Assembly: GCA_009602725.1 (NCBI GenBank)
Contig: WELB01000164.1
Location: 61,646 to 91,784 of the forward strand
Origin: Spirogloea muscicola
Lineage: Eukaryota; Streptophyta; Zygnematophyceae; Spirogloeales; Spirogloeaceae
Length of the DNA: 30,139 nucleotides
Direction of reading: 5' to 3'
In this document: positions 17,301 to 30,002 of the stretch, piece by piece
Numbering within the stretch: position 1 is the stretch's first letter
How the letters are laid out: each line of letters opens with the position of its first letter
Translations under genes and position numbers: made by a program
The notes under the pieces: generated by a model
What the model was told of the DNA's origin: nothing
The model's input: the letters and a program-made list of their open reading frames with translations, nothing else
Databases searched by the model: none

Positions 17301-20300
17301 GGAGCTCATCCTTTGCCAGGCGTCCACGGGGCCCTTTGGCAGTGGCAGCGAGGCCTCCAACGTGTACAGCGCCGATGAACAACCGATGGCTCAGAAAATG
17401 TCTGCAGCAGCCAAGTGGTATTTTGGTGATCAATCACCGATGGAGGACGTTTGCATGCAGCAGAGCTCGGCTGGCTGTCACGACGAGGATTGGCCAGTGG
17501 CCAGCGGTCGCGTGCTGGTCAGCAAGAACTTTGCGGATGTGGAGCGGGTCTGCAGTGCAGCTCTCGTTGGCGGCTCCAGGCCTAGTCTTGTTGCTGGGGG
17601 CGCTCTGGATGATGCCCTCATTGAAGGCTCGGCCACAACAGGTGCTGCTTGCGGCAATGAGGCTGACTTCCTTGTGACAGGCCACGCAGAGGGCTCGGTG
17701 GTCCTTTGGGACACACGGCAGTGCCGGGATGGCAGCCTCCTCGAGCTGGGGCGCTTCCAGGCTCATGCTGGCGCCGTGGAGAGGCTGGCTGTGACTGGCG
17801 ATGGTGCCCGGCTGGCGACGCAGAGCGCTGGGGACGACTTGCAGGTCTGGCAGGCTGACACATGCCGATCCGGCTCGCCAGCGTACAAGCTTGAGGGCAC
17901 CATCCAGGCATCCATGCCGCTCGTGGTGGCGCTTGAGTGGCGGGACCTTGATTATGGCCTCCCAGTGCTGGCGGTGGCCGACTACGCCGGCGTGACAGTC
18001 TGGACCATGTCCAGGGCTGGCAGCTGGCAGCCCCAGGGAGCAGTCGACCCGCCACCGCAGCGCGTGTCATGTGTCAGCTGGAGCAGTCATGGCGAGCTTG
18101 TTGTCGGTGCGGGCAGCCAGGTCCTGCAGATTTCGTGGAAGTATAGTCTGCCACAGCAGGACTCAGGTATTCATTGCTCTCCTGGAGATCTAAGCCTCAG
18201 AAACCAGTCCGCTTCTGCAGTCGGGCGTGTTGAAGAGCTTTGACTACAAGTTGCTGGTAGTAACCTGTGACAGTACATGAGCACCTGCAAACATGTCTAA
18301 TGGTGCTATGCCTGACTCTTGTCGCAGAAGTCTAATATGCCTGGGACCAATCAAGAGGTGCTCTCGTTGTTTTGAGGCAGGCCATAAGGGCTCGCAATCA
18401 GCTGCTCCGCTAGCTGGAGGGCCCCTTCCCAGCTACCACCCGGAGATGCTCCTGCACTACCTATACTTGGGTGATGAACTCCTCATTAATCTCACCATCA
18501 GTACCATCAGCACAACACCGCGACCTTTCTATTCATGTTCATTGCCAGATCATGTGGCAAGAGTTAAACTACTGTGAACTTGCCATCAGCTTACCTTTGA
18601 ATTGACAATGTAAGTTGCATGATTGATTTGTTCAGGCCAGAAGTTGCCATCGAGGGCGAGCCTGAGGGGCCTGGCAAGGCACTTGTCTGGACAAGCACCG
18701 CACCCACAGATCAGCTTGAGGGAGCTGATTGCAGAGGGAATCGAGCGGGGCATTGCCAATTCCTCTGCACAACTTGGAAGCGGGCACTTGACCTTTGCTT
18801 CTAGGTCAAGTGTAGGTGACGATGGCCGGGAAATGCTGAGACCATACGACTTGCTTTCCAGCAGCAAATGGGCGCCCGATGATCTCGAGGTCAGCCAGAG
18901 TGTTGGTGATAAGGCGCGGTTGTGTGCCGCTTCTGGTTCATCAACATTGTTCCAGAAACAAGCAAAGGAGCCGCTCACCCCAGCCGAGGCGCAGGCCATG
19001 GCTGCGCTTATAAAGACCACCAACAGCTCAACTGGTCTGCTTAGCGAGCAGCAGTCTCTGCTAGCAGTGGTGGACGCGTTGACTCAAATGGATGGGGGAA
19101 ACCAGGGCCGACCACTTCAGCTTGATGCTCCTGCGGAGAGGTAGGAATGCACTTCTACTTGAAGTACATTACGCTTCACCCTGCTTTTGCTGCACGTACT
19201 GAGGTCCTGCCCAGATAAGTGGTTGCTCTTTTTTAATCTTGCCGCAGTTGCGCGGATAGGCTCACTGTGGTAATCTGAGTTGGAACCATAGAAGCAACTA
19301 TTCTTAGCAAGGACAGGAAGATCTAGCTGTGGTCTGCAAATTGGTTGGATTTTGTGAATCAATCTTGAAGCATGCTCTTGACGAGCATTGCAATCTGACT
19401 GAATCCAGCACTCACGTATACTGTGTATGAAGGTTCTGGCTGGCCGTTACAACAGCCAGGCTCACGGCCAAGCTGAAGCAAGAGGCCACCATGGGGGAAA
19501 GCTCAGAGGGCAGCAACCGAGACAAACAAGGCGAAAGTGGAGGAAGCCAGTCCGAATCCGCGACTCCTGAAGCCAGTAACGCCGCAGTCGCTTGGGCACT
19601 CCAGTCTCAGTCTCACGAGGAACTTCTCAGCAGGCTACTTCCTGAGCCGCCAACGTGGGACTCCTTCCATGCCCTCGGCGCCGGTTTCTGGCTGACCAAC
19701 ACTGCTGCCCTGCGCCAGCAGGTTGGGACACTGTTTCATGCAGGTTTTGTCGTTTTGCTGCTTGGCAAGCACTGGTGACTATTAGACGTGTCAATATAGA
19801 AGAGAAAGCGGCTGCTGATAGCCAAGGGCGGCTTTAAAAGCCAGCCAAGAATATGCAGAGGAAAATTGGAATGAACATTTAGTAGGAATTTTACACCCAA
19901 AGCCTATATTAATACTGCCTCACTGTTTTGTCAGCGTCTCATAATCCTGAGTCTGATGTTGATCAGGACCATGCAGGCAGGTGAGAAAGGTTGTGCATGT
20001 ACAATATCAGGAAGTTATGCAGCTATAGAGGCTGTCTGACTTTCTTGCTTGGCGAGCAGATGGAGAAGCTGGCCAGAGCACAATTTATGGAGAAACGGGA
20101 TGCGAAGGACTGTGCACTGCTCTACCTGGCCCTCAATCGACAGACTGTCCTTTTGGGGCTCATGAAGCTCAGCAAGGACGAGCGTGACAAGAAACTGGCT
20201 GAGTTCCTCAGCCGTGACTTCAAGGCAAGCCGGACTTACTCTAGAGCTACAGCCAGCATTCATTAGTCTGTTCAGTTCAGTACATTGCTTGGTAACTTAT

Positions 20301-23300
20301 TGCAGTGCCTGACAAATGCTTGGACTGTCAAGTTCAGCTCTTTGTTGACCTTACACATCCTCTGGGAGTTGTGCTCCAGGATGATAGCAATCAAGCAGCT
20401 GCTTTGAAGAACGCCTATGTCCTACTTGGGCAGCACAGGCTCCACCTTGCGGCATCCTTTTTCTTGCTCGGGAGAGATCTTCCCTCTGCTGCCAATGTGT
20501 GCGCGAGGAACCTTAAGGACTGGCAGCTGGCTCTCGTGGTCTGTCACCTTGTAGAGGGGCCCAGTGGACCTGTCGGCAAGCAGGTTATAGAGCGCTTGAT
20601 GCTGCCTGCTGCTGCTGATCCCTGGCAGGCCAGCATGCTGCAGGTGTGTATGCTGGATCTTATATAGACTGGCTGGCATGTTGCTTCTTCTGGCTCCTAA
20701 GCAGTCTGCCTGGTGCCAGTCAATAGTAGTTTCTTATGACTTATTATTATCTCAAGCTCCTTATTCAACATGCTTGGGCCTCTTCAGTTGTCTTGTGATG
20801 CACAGGCTCTGTGTGCTGTCCAAGCTGAGTGTCTGTCCTCTTGGCTCTGGACACAGGGTTGAGCCTCTTCATTGATACCTGTCATGTCTGCGAATGGGTG
20901 TGTGTTGCAGTGGTTGCTGGGGAATCACATAAGAGCACTTGAAGAGATGCAAAACACCACGGAGCGGGCTATCAAGATAGACAGTGATAATGAGCTTGGC
21001 CCTGACATAGGGGGTTACTGCACCTTGTTGTCCTCAAAGCCGTCACTTCAGGGGGGAGAAGCTGGTGCAGACGCTTCTGCTATTGCCACGTGGGCCATCA
21101 ACAGAGGTGCTTATGCATTTATCTGTAAAGGCTTGCCGGTGAGCAATATTATCAAAGTAGCGAGGCAAGACTGTGCAGATTAGGTGCGCAGAGCACTTTC
21201 TTAGTTTTTGTATTTCTGTGCACTCCCGAGACTGAGCCATGCCAAGGTATGCATCTGCTACTGGACACCATTCTCCTTGTTATTTCCTTGTTATTTAGAA
21301 CGTCAGGCTGTGGCACCAATTCACGAAAGTACAGGTCCAGTGCTCACGGACAAGGCTGAGGCTCAAACACAAGCTGCACAGGTGTGCTTGCGTTGATGGT
21401 CTGCAGCTATGTGGGTATCTTATCTACGGACTAATTAGCAACCCAAGGAGCTCTGCTGAATCAAGGAGCTCTGCTAAATCCTTGCTGTGGCCCACCGCAG
21501 CTTCTGGCATTGGAGCACCTGTCATCTGGTGAAAGACTGGGTCCCTCTTATAATGCTAAGGCAACTGCGCACAACGGTTCTGGCAAGAGGAGCACATTAG
21601 CAGGAGCAAGCGATGATTTTGTGAGAAGGATGAAGGGAGGTCTACGTAGGAGGTTGGCGCTGCAATGTTTGAGCTCAAACATCTCCCTGCGTCCACCACG
21701 AGTCTTGGCAGAGACACTGGAGGATGTGTGTGTACTAGCGGAGCACTTCGACGTGCCGCAAGAGCAGCTCCTGCTTGGGGTGAGCGCCTGGTCAAAATAA
21801 GGATTGCAGGAAGGTCCTTGAAATGTCAAGGATTGTCATATCAATAATTTAAGTTTGGCGGGACCGTGAACCACAGCCTTCAATTGGGTCACTCTTAGTA
21901 CACTTATTTACTCCAAAGGGCACATGCAGCCCAAGAATACCATCACATGCATTAATCAATAACCATCCTTCATCTGGTTTTTCATGCGACAGCTGGCGGA
22001 GCAGGTCTTCGGTGCCCAGCACCGGCTTCTGCTCTGCAATCTGGTTGAGGCTCTGGATCACCAGAATAGCGCCAGTTCTGGTTCTGCCACATGGCATCTT
22101 GCAGGAGCCTGCTTCCGATTCTTGCCAAAGCTCATGGCAGCAAGCATCATCTCTCGCGGGCTCTTTACCTCCTCTGAACACAGAATTGGAGAAGCTGCCT
22201 TGGTTGCCATCATAAACTTGGGCGGCGACCTGCTCAGACTTGCAGATGCTTGTCATTCAGGAGCTTCAGCATGGGTCTCCAAGCTGGGCGCAAATGTTGG
22301 AGAGGACGGCTCTGTCAAGGCCTTGGAGAGGGCGAGACGGGTTGAGAGGCTGCTGAGGCTGCTGGCGTTCTTGCACTTCGTCTGCGGAGCTTGGCTGGCT
22401 AGACGGCCGGCGCACCTGCTGGCATTGATGAGCTGCACTCTCAGCAGGCCTGGCAGGGAGCTGACCCTGCCCAGTCTGAGTGGAGGAGAGGAGCCATGGA
22501 CCTGGTTCCAGGACTTGCCCAGCAAGTCCGTCGACAGCAGCGCGAGGAGCGAAGTGGACCAGCAGGAAACCAACGAGGATCAGGTGGCAATTTCTGTCAA
22601 AGACACGTGGGCAGTCCTGGGTGTTGTGCTGTGGTCTCGCCTGCTCGACATGGCAAAGCGATACCTCAAGCCCGGCAGTGCCGGCGACGGCGGCAGCGGC
22701 GTATCTGGTTGGGCCTCCCCATATGCGCCCTCGCTGCTGGCCAGCCCTGCCTCGCGGTCGATGCCACGCTCGCCTCGCACGCCCGTGTTGGGACACCGAT
22801 CTGTGGCGCCAGAGGAGCCTGGCGGCAATGACGGACAACGAGTCGGCGGCGGCCTCGAGGTCGTCTCAAGCAGCAGGGAGCACGTTGTCACTGCTCAGCC
22901 AGTGGGAGATGGGGTACATGATGCTGCGCAGGAGCTCCTCCGCAACCTCGCGAAGACTGCCCTGGCTCTGACGCGGCAGCTTGCATCCAGGAGCCATATG
23001 GCACGGGGTCGCAGGAAGTGGCCTCTGGGCTGGTGGCTGTGGGCAGCCAAGAGGCCGCCGACGTTGAGCAAGGCTGCTGCTGCAGGTGCTGCACAAGTCG
23101 AGTCCTCAAGGACAGTGAGGGAGGAGCCCTTCTGTGCGCACCACGACGCAGGAGGCTTCGGCTTTGGGTCCTCCATCATCGCCTCCGCCATCTCCTCGGG
23201 CGGCTTGGACAGTGGCAGCAGCACTGTGGCAGTCAGCCCTCCCCTTGAGCCCAAGCACAAGCAAGACGATCCTGCTCCTTCAAGCGACCACACATCAGAC

Positions 23301-26300
23301 GAGATGCCATTGCTGCCAGCAGATAGTGCGTGCCAGCAACTTTGGCGGCTGCTGGTGGTGCGAAGTCAGCTGAGGACTAGCCTGCAGATGGATGGCGTGA
23401 GCACAGCCACTGTCGACCAGTCGGAGGATGCTCCTGTTGGACATGAAGGGGGTAATAAGAGCCAGACGGAAACCTCACTTGGGCCAGCTGAGGATGTCTT
23501 CAAGATGCCAGGAGAACTTCTAGAGGTGACCTTGGAGATGTCTGTTTACCCCATCAAGCAGAAAAACAATCAATGTGTTGGGGTGTTGCATCCTACAATG
23601 GCAGGCAGACTGAAATTTGTACTTGCTTATCTGCTTAAACAGTGGCATGCTCGACGAATTATCCTGGACTTATTGAATGCGTCATTTACTAAGCATGATA
23701 CCTCTTGCTGGACATTTGGCATGATGCAGGCCGTGTGCGTCAATGCTCTGAATCCTCACCAAGTGGTTATTGCGACCAATCGCAAGGTGCGTGCTACAAA
23801 CCTGGCAAATAGAGATTTGTCCTGTTGCGAGTGTCTGCAAATTGCATGTCTACTCATCTTACCGTTCACCTCACTGTCTACCACATGTCTACATTACCGT
23901 CTACTTGGAAGTGACTACTTGATCGACTGCTGCAGCTGTCAAACGCCAATGTTAAATCTATTCATTGAGAAAATAGCACTGACAACCCACACTTCCACAC
24001 TGCTGCTTGCAGGGATTGCAGACAATAGATGTAGACACGCATAATGCAGTCTCAATATCTGTTGACAACCTATGGAGTGAGCTTCATTGGCCTCACAATG
24101 GCTGGGCCGGGAGCACGGCCAGTTCGCAGCCGCCAATTCCCAATCTGCCCTTTGGCGTCAACAACCCTGCAGTCATGAGACCTGGTGTTACCTCGACGAA
24201 GCTACCGTCTGGTAATAGGATGGTCAAGGTTGATGGGCATGGAGGGGAAATGGCCGTGGGGATACCTGGATACGGTGGCATTGGGGCTTGGGGCATGGGC
24301 TGGGAGGACTGGGAGGAGGACGGCTATCCAGATCCACGGTACATTTGCCTTTCTCATCTTCATTACCATGAGGGTTACCTCATCAGCGTGAGTCAGGGGT
24401 CAACCCCTGTTGTGGCAGCAAGGCATGAGGCCTGCACTGATTCGTGTCCTCGAAGTGTTGAGCTTGAACAGGGCCACCATGGAGAACATGTACTCTCGCG
24501 CGCTGGCAGCTCATCCTCTCCGGCCACTCTTCCTGGTGGGCTCCAACAACACCCATGTGTACCTTTGGGAGGTGACTCCCCCTCGTTGCGCCAGTCCTTT
24601 CTCTGTCTGCCTCTCGCTTTTCCCATTTGCTAGAGAAAGCTAAATAACAGTGCCCACAATTTCTACTACTGCATGTACTGCAGTACATTGATGCAGAAGC
24701 CACATACCTTCTGTATTTTGAAAAGCTTGAAGCTTCCTTGCCATGCAGTAGCTTTCATTGTCACAGTTGTGGTTAGCATGGGCATGTATGCTTTGCAGCT
24801 CTCATTGAAAAGGATCTGGAGGTTGCAAAGCTTGCTTGCAGTCTGGAGCCTGCAAAGCTTGACTGCAGTAGAGTCGATCTGCCTGTCGCACTATCAGGCT
24901 AGTGGCGTCACTTGACTGACCTCGCTAGTTGCTCGATCCACAGTTCGGCAAGACATCTGCAACAGCCACATATGGTGTGCTGCCACCACCCAACACGCCG
25001 CTGCCATACATCATCCCCTCCGTGTCATCGGTCAGATTCGACCACTTTGGTCACAGGTGAATGCATCAGCAGCCTCGATGTGATAGATAGTCAAGATTGG
25101 TTGATGACTTTCTGCATACATCTCCATGGTCTGTGTGTTGATTGCGTCTCTTCCCATTTGGACATTGTGCGATGTTCATGGTCAATCGTGCTCCAGTGAC
25201 TTTTGTCATAGCACTTGCATGGGACTTCTGACTTTCGGGACACTATGCCAGATTTGTATCAGCAGCAGCCGATGGCACGGTGCTGGTATGGCGAGTGGAG
25301 GTCGGGGGGCGCTCCAACGTCCGCCCTGCAGAAACACGCCAGTGCTTTGGTCGACATGCCAGGTTCCTGCCGAGAAGTCACTTATCGCTTCAGCCTTGGT
25401 GAAACTCTTGCTCTTTAGATAGCCAAGGCCTCTGAAATGGCCAAGTCTGGAGCACGTGGCCTGGAAGAGACCATCAGGTGCTACAATGTCATCTCAACAT
25501 CATCAAGGCCTGAGGTCAAAGAGTGACTGACTTGACATTTTTGGTTGTCTGGGGTGTCTCATTTATCTTATGTGCAGCGATGCTGCGTTTGTGGGGCCGG
25601 GTGCAAGCTTGATAGCTGCTAGTGGGATGACGCCGGGCAACAATAACCTCGTCCTGTGGGACACACTTTCACCCCCTTCCTCTTCGCGCATTGCTGTGTC
25701 CTGCCACGAAGGTATGTGTAGATTACATGTTACTGTCAAGTACAGACATTAGTCAGCTTGCTGGGCCATAGCACATCAAGTTCCAACCTGACTGCCGACA
25801 GGACTGGCTTGCTCATTGTGATCGCAGGGCCTTCCGAGCAAGCCACCAACTTGTTATCATTGTTATGGCCTTTTGATGTGCGCAATAAGCACACTCACCT
25901 CTGATGCCTGACTTTGCAGGTGGTGCTCCTTCTCTTACTGTGATGGCCGCCAGCCAAGGTACCAGCTCATCCCTGATAGTCAGTGGAGGCCGGGCTGGTG
26001 ATATGTGTGTGCACGACCTTCGTGCGCTGAGGTCAAGCAAGACCCTTGAAGCCTCCAAAGAGGCCCCAGCTTTTGTCTGGCACGTACCTAAGGCCCACGC
26101 CGGTGAGTGTGTGCTTGCAACTAAAGGAGGCTAATAACTTGGAGATCGGCACTCCACTCTAGTCAGTGTCATTATGGCTAAATGCTGCAGACATATCCTA
26201 CTTGTGAGCAAAAGTCAAGTCCATGGGCATGTCAGCAGTGAGGAGGTTATTAGCGTGACAGCTTAACGCACAGTTTGCAGGGGTTCAGTTGTACTTCCTT

Positions 26301-26896
26301 AGAACCTTGTCGGAGGCTGCATCAGAGCACAATCCATTGTGATGATATTGATACCACTGTTATACCACATACTTATGGATGAACATTTATTAATTAATAA
26401 CACATTTCACATTATGGACTTACTCGCTTGATTCATGCGTTCAGCAACTCTGCTTTGGTGCAAGTGCAGGGGCTATTGCGTCTGTAGTAGCCATCCCAGA
26501 TACTCCCATAGTTGTCACTGGTAGCAAAGAGGGCGACTTGAAGCTCTGGGATGTGAGCAAGCAGCAGCTGCTGCAGCACGTCCCTGATGCTCATGACAAG
26601 CGGATGTTCCTCAATGCAAGGGGCTTGGGAGCACTGATGCAGGTATGACTAGCTCGATACTTCTTGCAGCAGCCTTCTGTAGGCGTCTGTAGAAGGCATA
26701 CAAGGATCTGCCTACGATAGGAGTTGAGCTTGGAAGTCCTTGTTAGCACTGGTAGCTTGCAGTGTGCTACAGAAGATGCTGATGGTGGCTTGTACCCGTG
26801 CAGTGTGGCGTAATGAACCTGCTGGCCGCTCCCCAGGGCCTCCTAAGCTGTGGGGCGGATGGCATCGTCAAGCGCTTCCCATACATTGCCCATTGA
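14389..26896 (+). CDS. DmX-like / Rav1 WD40 protein, RAVE complex subunit for V-ATPase assembly
   Basis: Exons: 14389-15180 (contains the N gap), 15602-18166, 18636-19140, 19433-19721, 20060-20224, 20380-20643, 20911-21138, 21307-21381, 21501-21779, 21993-23525, 23730-23786, 24013-24338, 24472-24571, 24944-25056, 25252-25362, 25578-25711, 25920-26102, 26470-26642 and 26804-26896 (TGA). Every downstream join is in phase; about 2,650 residues. The start ATG sits in a near-perfect Kozak context (GCCACCATGG). The N-terminal half is WD40-like (LLLTCSADGAARLWQE, DFLVTGHAEGSVVLWDT). The centre carries the Rav1 domain (GAGFWLTNTAALRQQMEKLA, DCALLYLALNRQTVLLGLMK, AALKNAYVLLGQHRLHLAAS). C-terminal propellers follow (VSAAADGTVLVWRVE, GMTPGNNNLVLWDTL, VTGSKEGDLKLWD). 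Family members promote reassembly of V1 with Vo ATPase on acidic compartments. The intron at 20225 starts with GC. The gap breaks the frame as given (ATG in frame 1, exon end in frame 3), and the acceptor at 15602 is chosen mainly by phase. Confidence 0.93.
14410..14716. other. Assembly gap (307 N) inside the first Rav1 exon region
   Basis: All bases are N. The gap is flanked on both sides by GGC repeats, so it is probably an unresolved GC-rich trinucleotide run. The true length is unknown: the reading frame before the gap does not match the frame after it, so either the size is wrong or an intron is hidden in it. Confidence 0.97.
15287..15357 (+). repeat. Degenerate interstitial telomere-like repeat
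   Basis: It contains GGTTTAGGGTTAGG, GGTTAAGGTTTAGGTTAGGG and scattered TTAG units. The unit resembles the plant-type TTTAGGG telomere repeat. It lies in the first Rav1 intron (15181-15601) and is not perfect enough to be a live telomere. Confidence 0.7.
21444..21479. repeat. 18-bp tandem duplication in a Rav1 intron
   Basis: CAAGGAGCTCTGCTGAAT is followed directly by CAAGGAGCTCTGCTAAAT, differing at one base. It lies in the 21382-21500 intron. An 11-bp perfect tandem (TCCTTGTTATT twice) occurs at 21274-21295 in the previous intron. Confidence 0.85.
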
Positions 26897-28136
26897 ACGT
26901 CAGATATCGCTTTAGCTCTCAATGGAGTGTTTACTGAGACCCTAGGCGTTAGGACTTGCCTTTCATGCTTCAAAAGGCCCCAATCTTGAGTGGGCCTACT
27001 TTCTGGAGTTGCATAGAGCAGCTCAGGACAGGTGACAAGCTTGTCCTAGTCGCAAGTCACACATGCTGGCAAGCCTAGGCTTCATACTGATTGAAAAGCA
27101 GACCTGTGGCAAGCCTGCTCGAGGCTTTGTGCAAGTTTTGCGCAATCCTTTACTGCGGCATTTGCTACTTCTTGTAACGGTCACCTCCCACCTCCGCACC
27201 TCGATCTCCCTGTATATGCACTTTCTTGAGTATCTCATAATTTCCATTGTGTTCAGCACATGCATGCTGGTTCGCTTTAACAGGAATTTGAAGTTTTATC
27301 GATGACTGTAGCAGGGATCAAACTCAACATGCAAAGTACAGCAGGGCTGACAGCAATCGCAAGGAAGATGCGGTAGCTGCATCATCAGCACCTGAAAAGA
27401 AAGCAAGAGTGTGGAAACAGTTCACTGTCAACAATCGCAAAGATGCAGAACTAGTGGTTTGCATCGAGAAATTACTATGAAACGTTATCTTCCTCGTAAG
27501 AGAAGTCCAAAACGTAAATGTACAGTTGTCGCATCCCATGTGCTGGGGAGCTACACATCTGCAGTTATGTCCTATAGTGGCCTCAAGGCCAGCTTGACAG
27601 TTTTATGACTGTGTTGAATGTACAAGGTGGGCTACGACCAAATGATCCAACACTGCGAGCACAGTAGCTTGGCCGACTAATTGTGAGGGTATAGTCCGAA
27701 GTGATTAACAGGTTGCAACTTGCAACTTAACCTCTTGTGCGAAGGAGAATGAGCAATAAGTGTCACAGAAGCAAGTGCGGGGAGCGCTTGTCCCTCACTA
27801 TAATAGGGCAGGTATAAGTTGCTGATGTGGAGGAATGTCCACCAGAGAAGTAAGAGATTATTGCTCCTTAAGTGCAACACACCAGGACGCGAAGCACCGA
27901 TTGGCGGCCGACAGATGTGGACTTCAATCACGCAGGAAAAGTACGCAAGCTTGAGGCCTGCCCCTGCATACGTAAGGATCACTCTTGTCAGCACATGCAC
28001 AAGTGGCAATGGACCATCAGTATCATCTGAGAGTGAGATGCACCTCACTGCTTACTCACGTGCTAGAAGCAAGTGTTGGATTGAAGTGCAGGAGATTGTC
28101 TAAGTTAGAGAGGCGCCGCACTCATGGCACGCGCCA
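26897..28136. other. Convergent intergenic region between Rav1 and USP genes
   Basis: About 1.2 kb of lower-GC sequence without recognisable exons on either strand. It should hold both 3' UTRs. I see no TGTAA on the minus strand close to the USP stop. Confidence 0.5.
27173..27177 (+). terminator. Candidate TGTAA poly(A) signal of Rav1
   Basis: TGTAA lies about 277 bases after the Rav1 stop, the first such motif I see downstream. Confidence 0.4.
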
Positions 28137-30002
28137 TCAGGCTCTGGCTGACGTCTTGCGCAGGGAGAGCAGCCGCACGAGGGCCTTCTTCGTCTCTCTG
28201 GGCTGCTGCTCCTCGCCGGCCTCTGCGATGGGCTCCGAGTAGCCCAGGCGCCAGGCGTCAAGCGGGTGCGCCGAGCTCCGCGACGGCGACTGCTCGAACG
28301 CGCCCGCGCTGAGCCCATGCTCGCTGCGGGGCGAGGAGAAGGTGGACAGCGACATCGTGCTCCTGGGCGAGCTGTCGGCCGATGCGGGCGGCCGCCTCGG
28401 CACTGCCGTCGGCGTGCTGGGCAGCAACAGGCTCGCATCCCTGGTCGACGTCTGCAGTGCCATGGCAGTGCCATCGGCAGCGGCAGCGTGCCAGCTGATG
28501 AGCGACGGCGGCATGGAGGAGCGCCGCTGCAGCGAGCTCGCGGCTCGGCCACCGTTCACCTCCGGCTGCTCTACAACTTCCACATCCTCACGGCAAAAGC
28601 CTGCAAAGTAGCAAACGCAGCAAGATTGGACTCAATCAGACACCATCCTGCATCGACGCACCAAGATGGTTATAGGAGACCGTGACGGTGGCCAGCAAGT
28701 GCATATTGTTACAAGGGCACGGTTCTGAAGAATAAACGAGCGAATGAGGGAGGGCTCGGAGCACGCAGGCAGAGGCAGCACCTTGGCTCTCAAACGCGAC
28801 CTGCCCCTTCTTGACACATAGCACGGTGCAGGAGGTGGAGAGGAGCTTGCACAGCACCTCGCCGGGGTCCCTCTTCTTCCTGGCCACAGCACCAACGCCT
28901 GTCAGCTCGGCTTTCTTCCGGCGCTCTCGCATCCGATTTTCATCAGTCAATTTTGCAGCGCTGGCATTGCATTTACCACTAGTGGGCCCGGCAGAGATAG
29001 TGAAGGCACAGTCAGGAGACGCTGCCGCGTCCGCAGCTGCCGAGTCGGCGCAGGAGCCCTCTCACCGGAGTAAGTTCTTGGCGGGCGAGCCAACGACGAG
29101 GTGCGTGGCGCCGAGCGCGCACACCTTCTCGGCGAGCACCACCTTGGCCTCGCCGCCAAAGCGCACGCACACCTGGATGCCAACCTGTGCCGCCGCAGCA
29201 CCACCGCCGTGACCTTGGTCGGCGTCACTGGCAGGGACGCGGACCCGCCAGCTCTGGCGGCCTGATTGCCGTGCCACACACGGCCATCGAAGCGCAATAT
29301 GATGGAGGGCCCTGTGGCTACCTGTGCACGCGCTCCCTCCTTGACGAGCCCCGCGAAAAGCTTCTGGCAGATGGCCTGGACCTCGTCCACGTGCCCCATG
29401 AGCATGGCGCTGTTGGCGTCCCCAACAGGCTTCCGCGAACCATCTGGGCGGCGGCGGCGGCGGCGGCAGCGCCACACCGGCGGCAAGGGGCGTCAGCAAT
29501 GACGGGCTTGACACATTGATGTCAAGCCCTTCACATCAAGATCCTCGATTACTTACCTATACTTTTACGGAAACGAAAACAACAACGGAAACGAGAACGG
29601 AGACGGAAATGAGAACGAAACGTAAACGACAAACGGAAACGAAAACGATAAGTAATACGGAAACGAGAAATATCTACAAAACAATCAACTAGTTATTTTA
29701 GCAAAGTTTACATGGCGAGCTCACCGTGGGGGCACGGCAGGAACTCAACTACGTGCAGGGCAATGATGCGGTCACCGGGCCGCGCGAGCGACTTGAGCGC
29801 GTGCTGCACGAGCGCGCGCCCCTCCTCCATGGATCCCACCATCGGCAGCCACTTCTCCTGGCTCTGCAGGAGTGCCACCGCTCTCGCAGCCTGCAGTTGG
29901 CCGCTGGTTCCAGCTCCAGCGCAAGCGGTAGCTAGGAGCCTGCGGCGGCAGCTGGCTTACCCGGACACCGACGACGATTTTGCGGGGGGGTGGTGCCTTC
30001 AT
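28137..30002 (-). CDS. Universal stress protein (USP) domain protein with Ser-rich C-terminal tail
   Basis: Minus-strand exons 30002-29961, 29890-29725, 29443-29322, 29184-29066, 28960-28782 and 28600-28137 (TGA) give 363 residues with consistent phases. The start MKAPPPRKIVVGVR places the first USP beta strand in exon 1. Next come GRALVQHALKSLARPGDRII with ALHVVEF, then GHVDEVQAICQKLFAGLVKE, then AEKVCALGATHLVVGSPAKN, and the closing strand LLSTSCTVLCVKKGQVAFES. This is the alpha/beta (adenine-nucleotide alpha-hydrolase-like) fold seen in plant USPs and in the N-termini of USP receptor-like cytoplasmic kinases. No kinase domain follows; the last 150 residues are Ser/Pro-rich (SPRSTMSLSTFSSPRS) and end in a basic segment. 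The full G-2X-G-9X-G(S/T) ATP motif is not evident. All introns are GT-AG. The intron at 29444-29724 contains an ACGGAAACGA minisatellite. An exon further upstream, beyond about 30054, cannot be excluded. Confidence 0.85.
29566..29670 (+). repeat. ACGGAAACGA minisatellite in a USP-gene intron
   Basis: Imperfect units such as ACGGAAACGAAAAC, ACGGAAACGAGA, ACGGAGACGGAAATG and ACGGAAACGAAAACG run in series. On the coding (minus) strand this becomes a TTTCCGT/TTCGTTT pyrimidine-rich tract within the 29444-29724 intron. A short similar run (AAACGAAACGAAGAG) occurs near 543. Confidence 0.8.

Noticed and set aside
22266..22838. 190-codon minus-strand frame
   Set aside because: Antisense to the large 21993-23525 Rav1 exon, no recognisable features.
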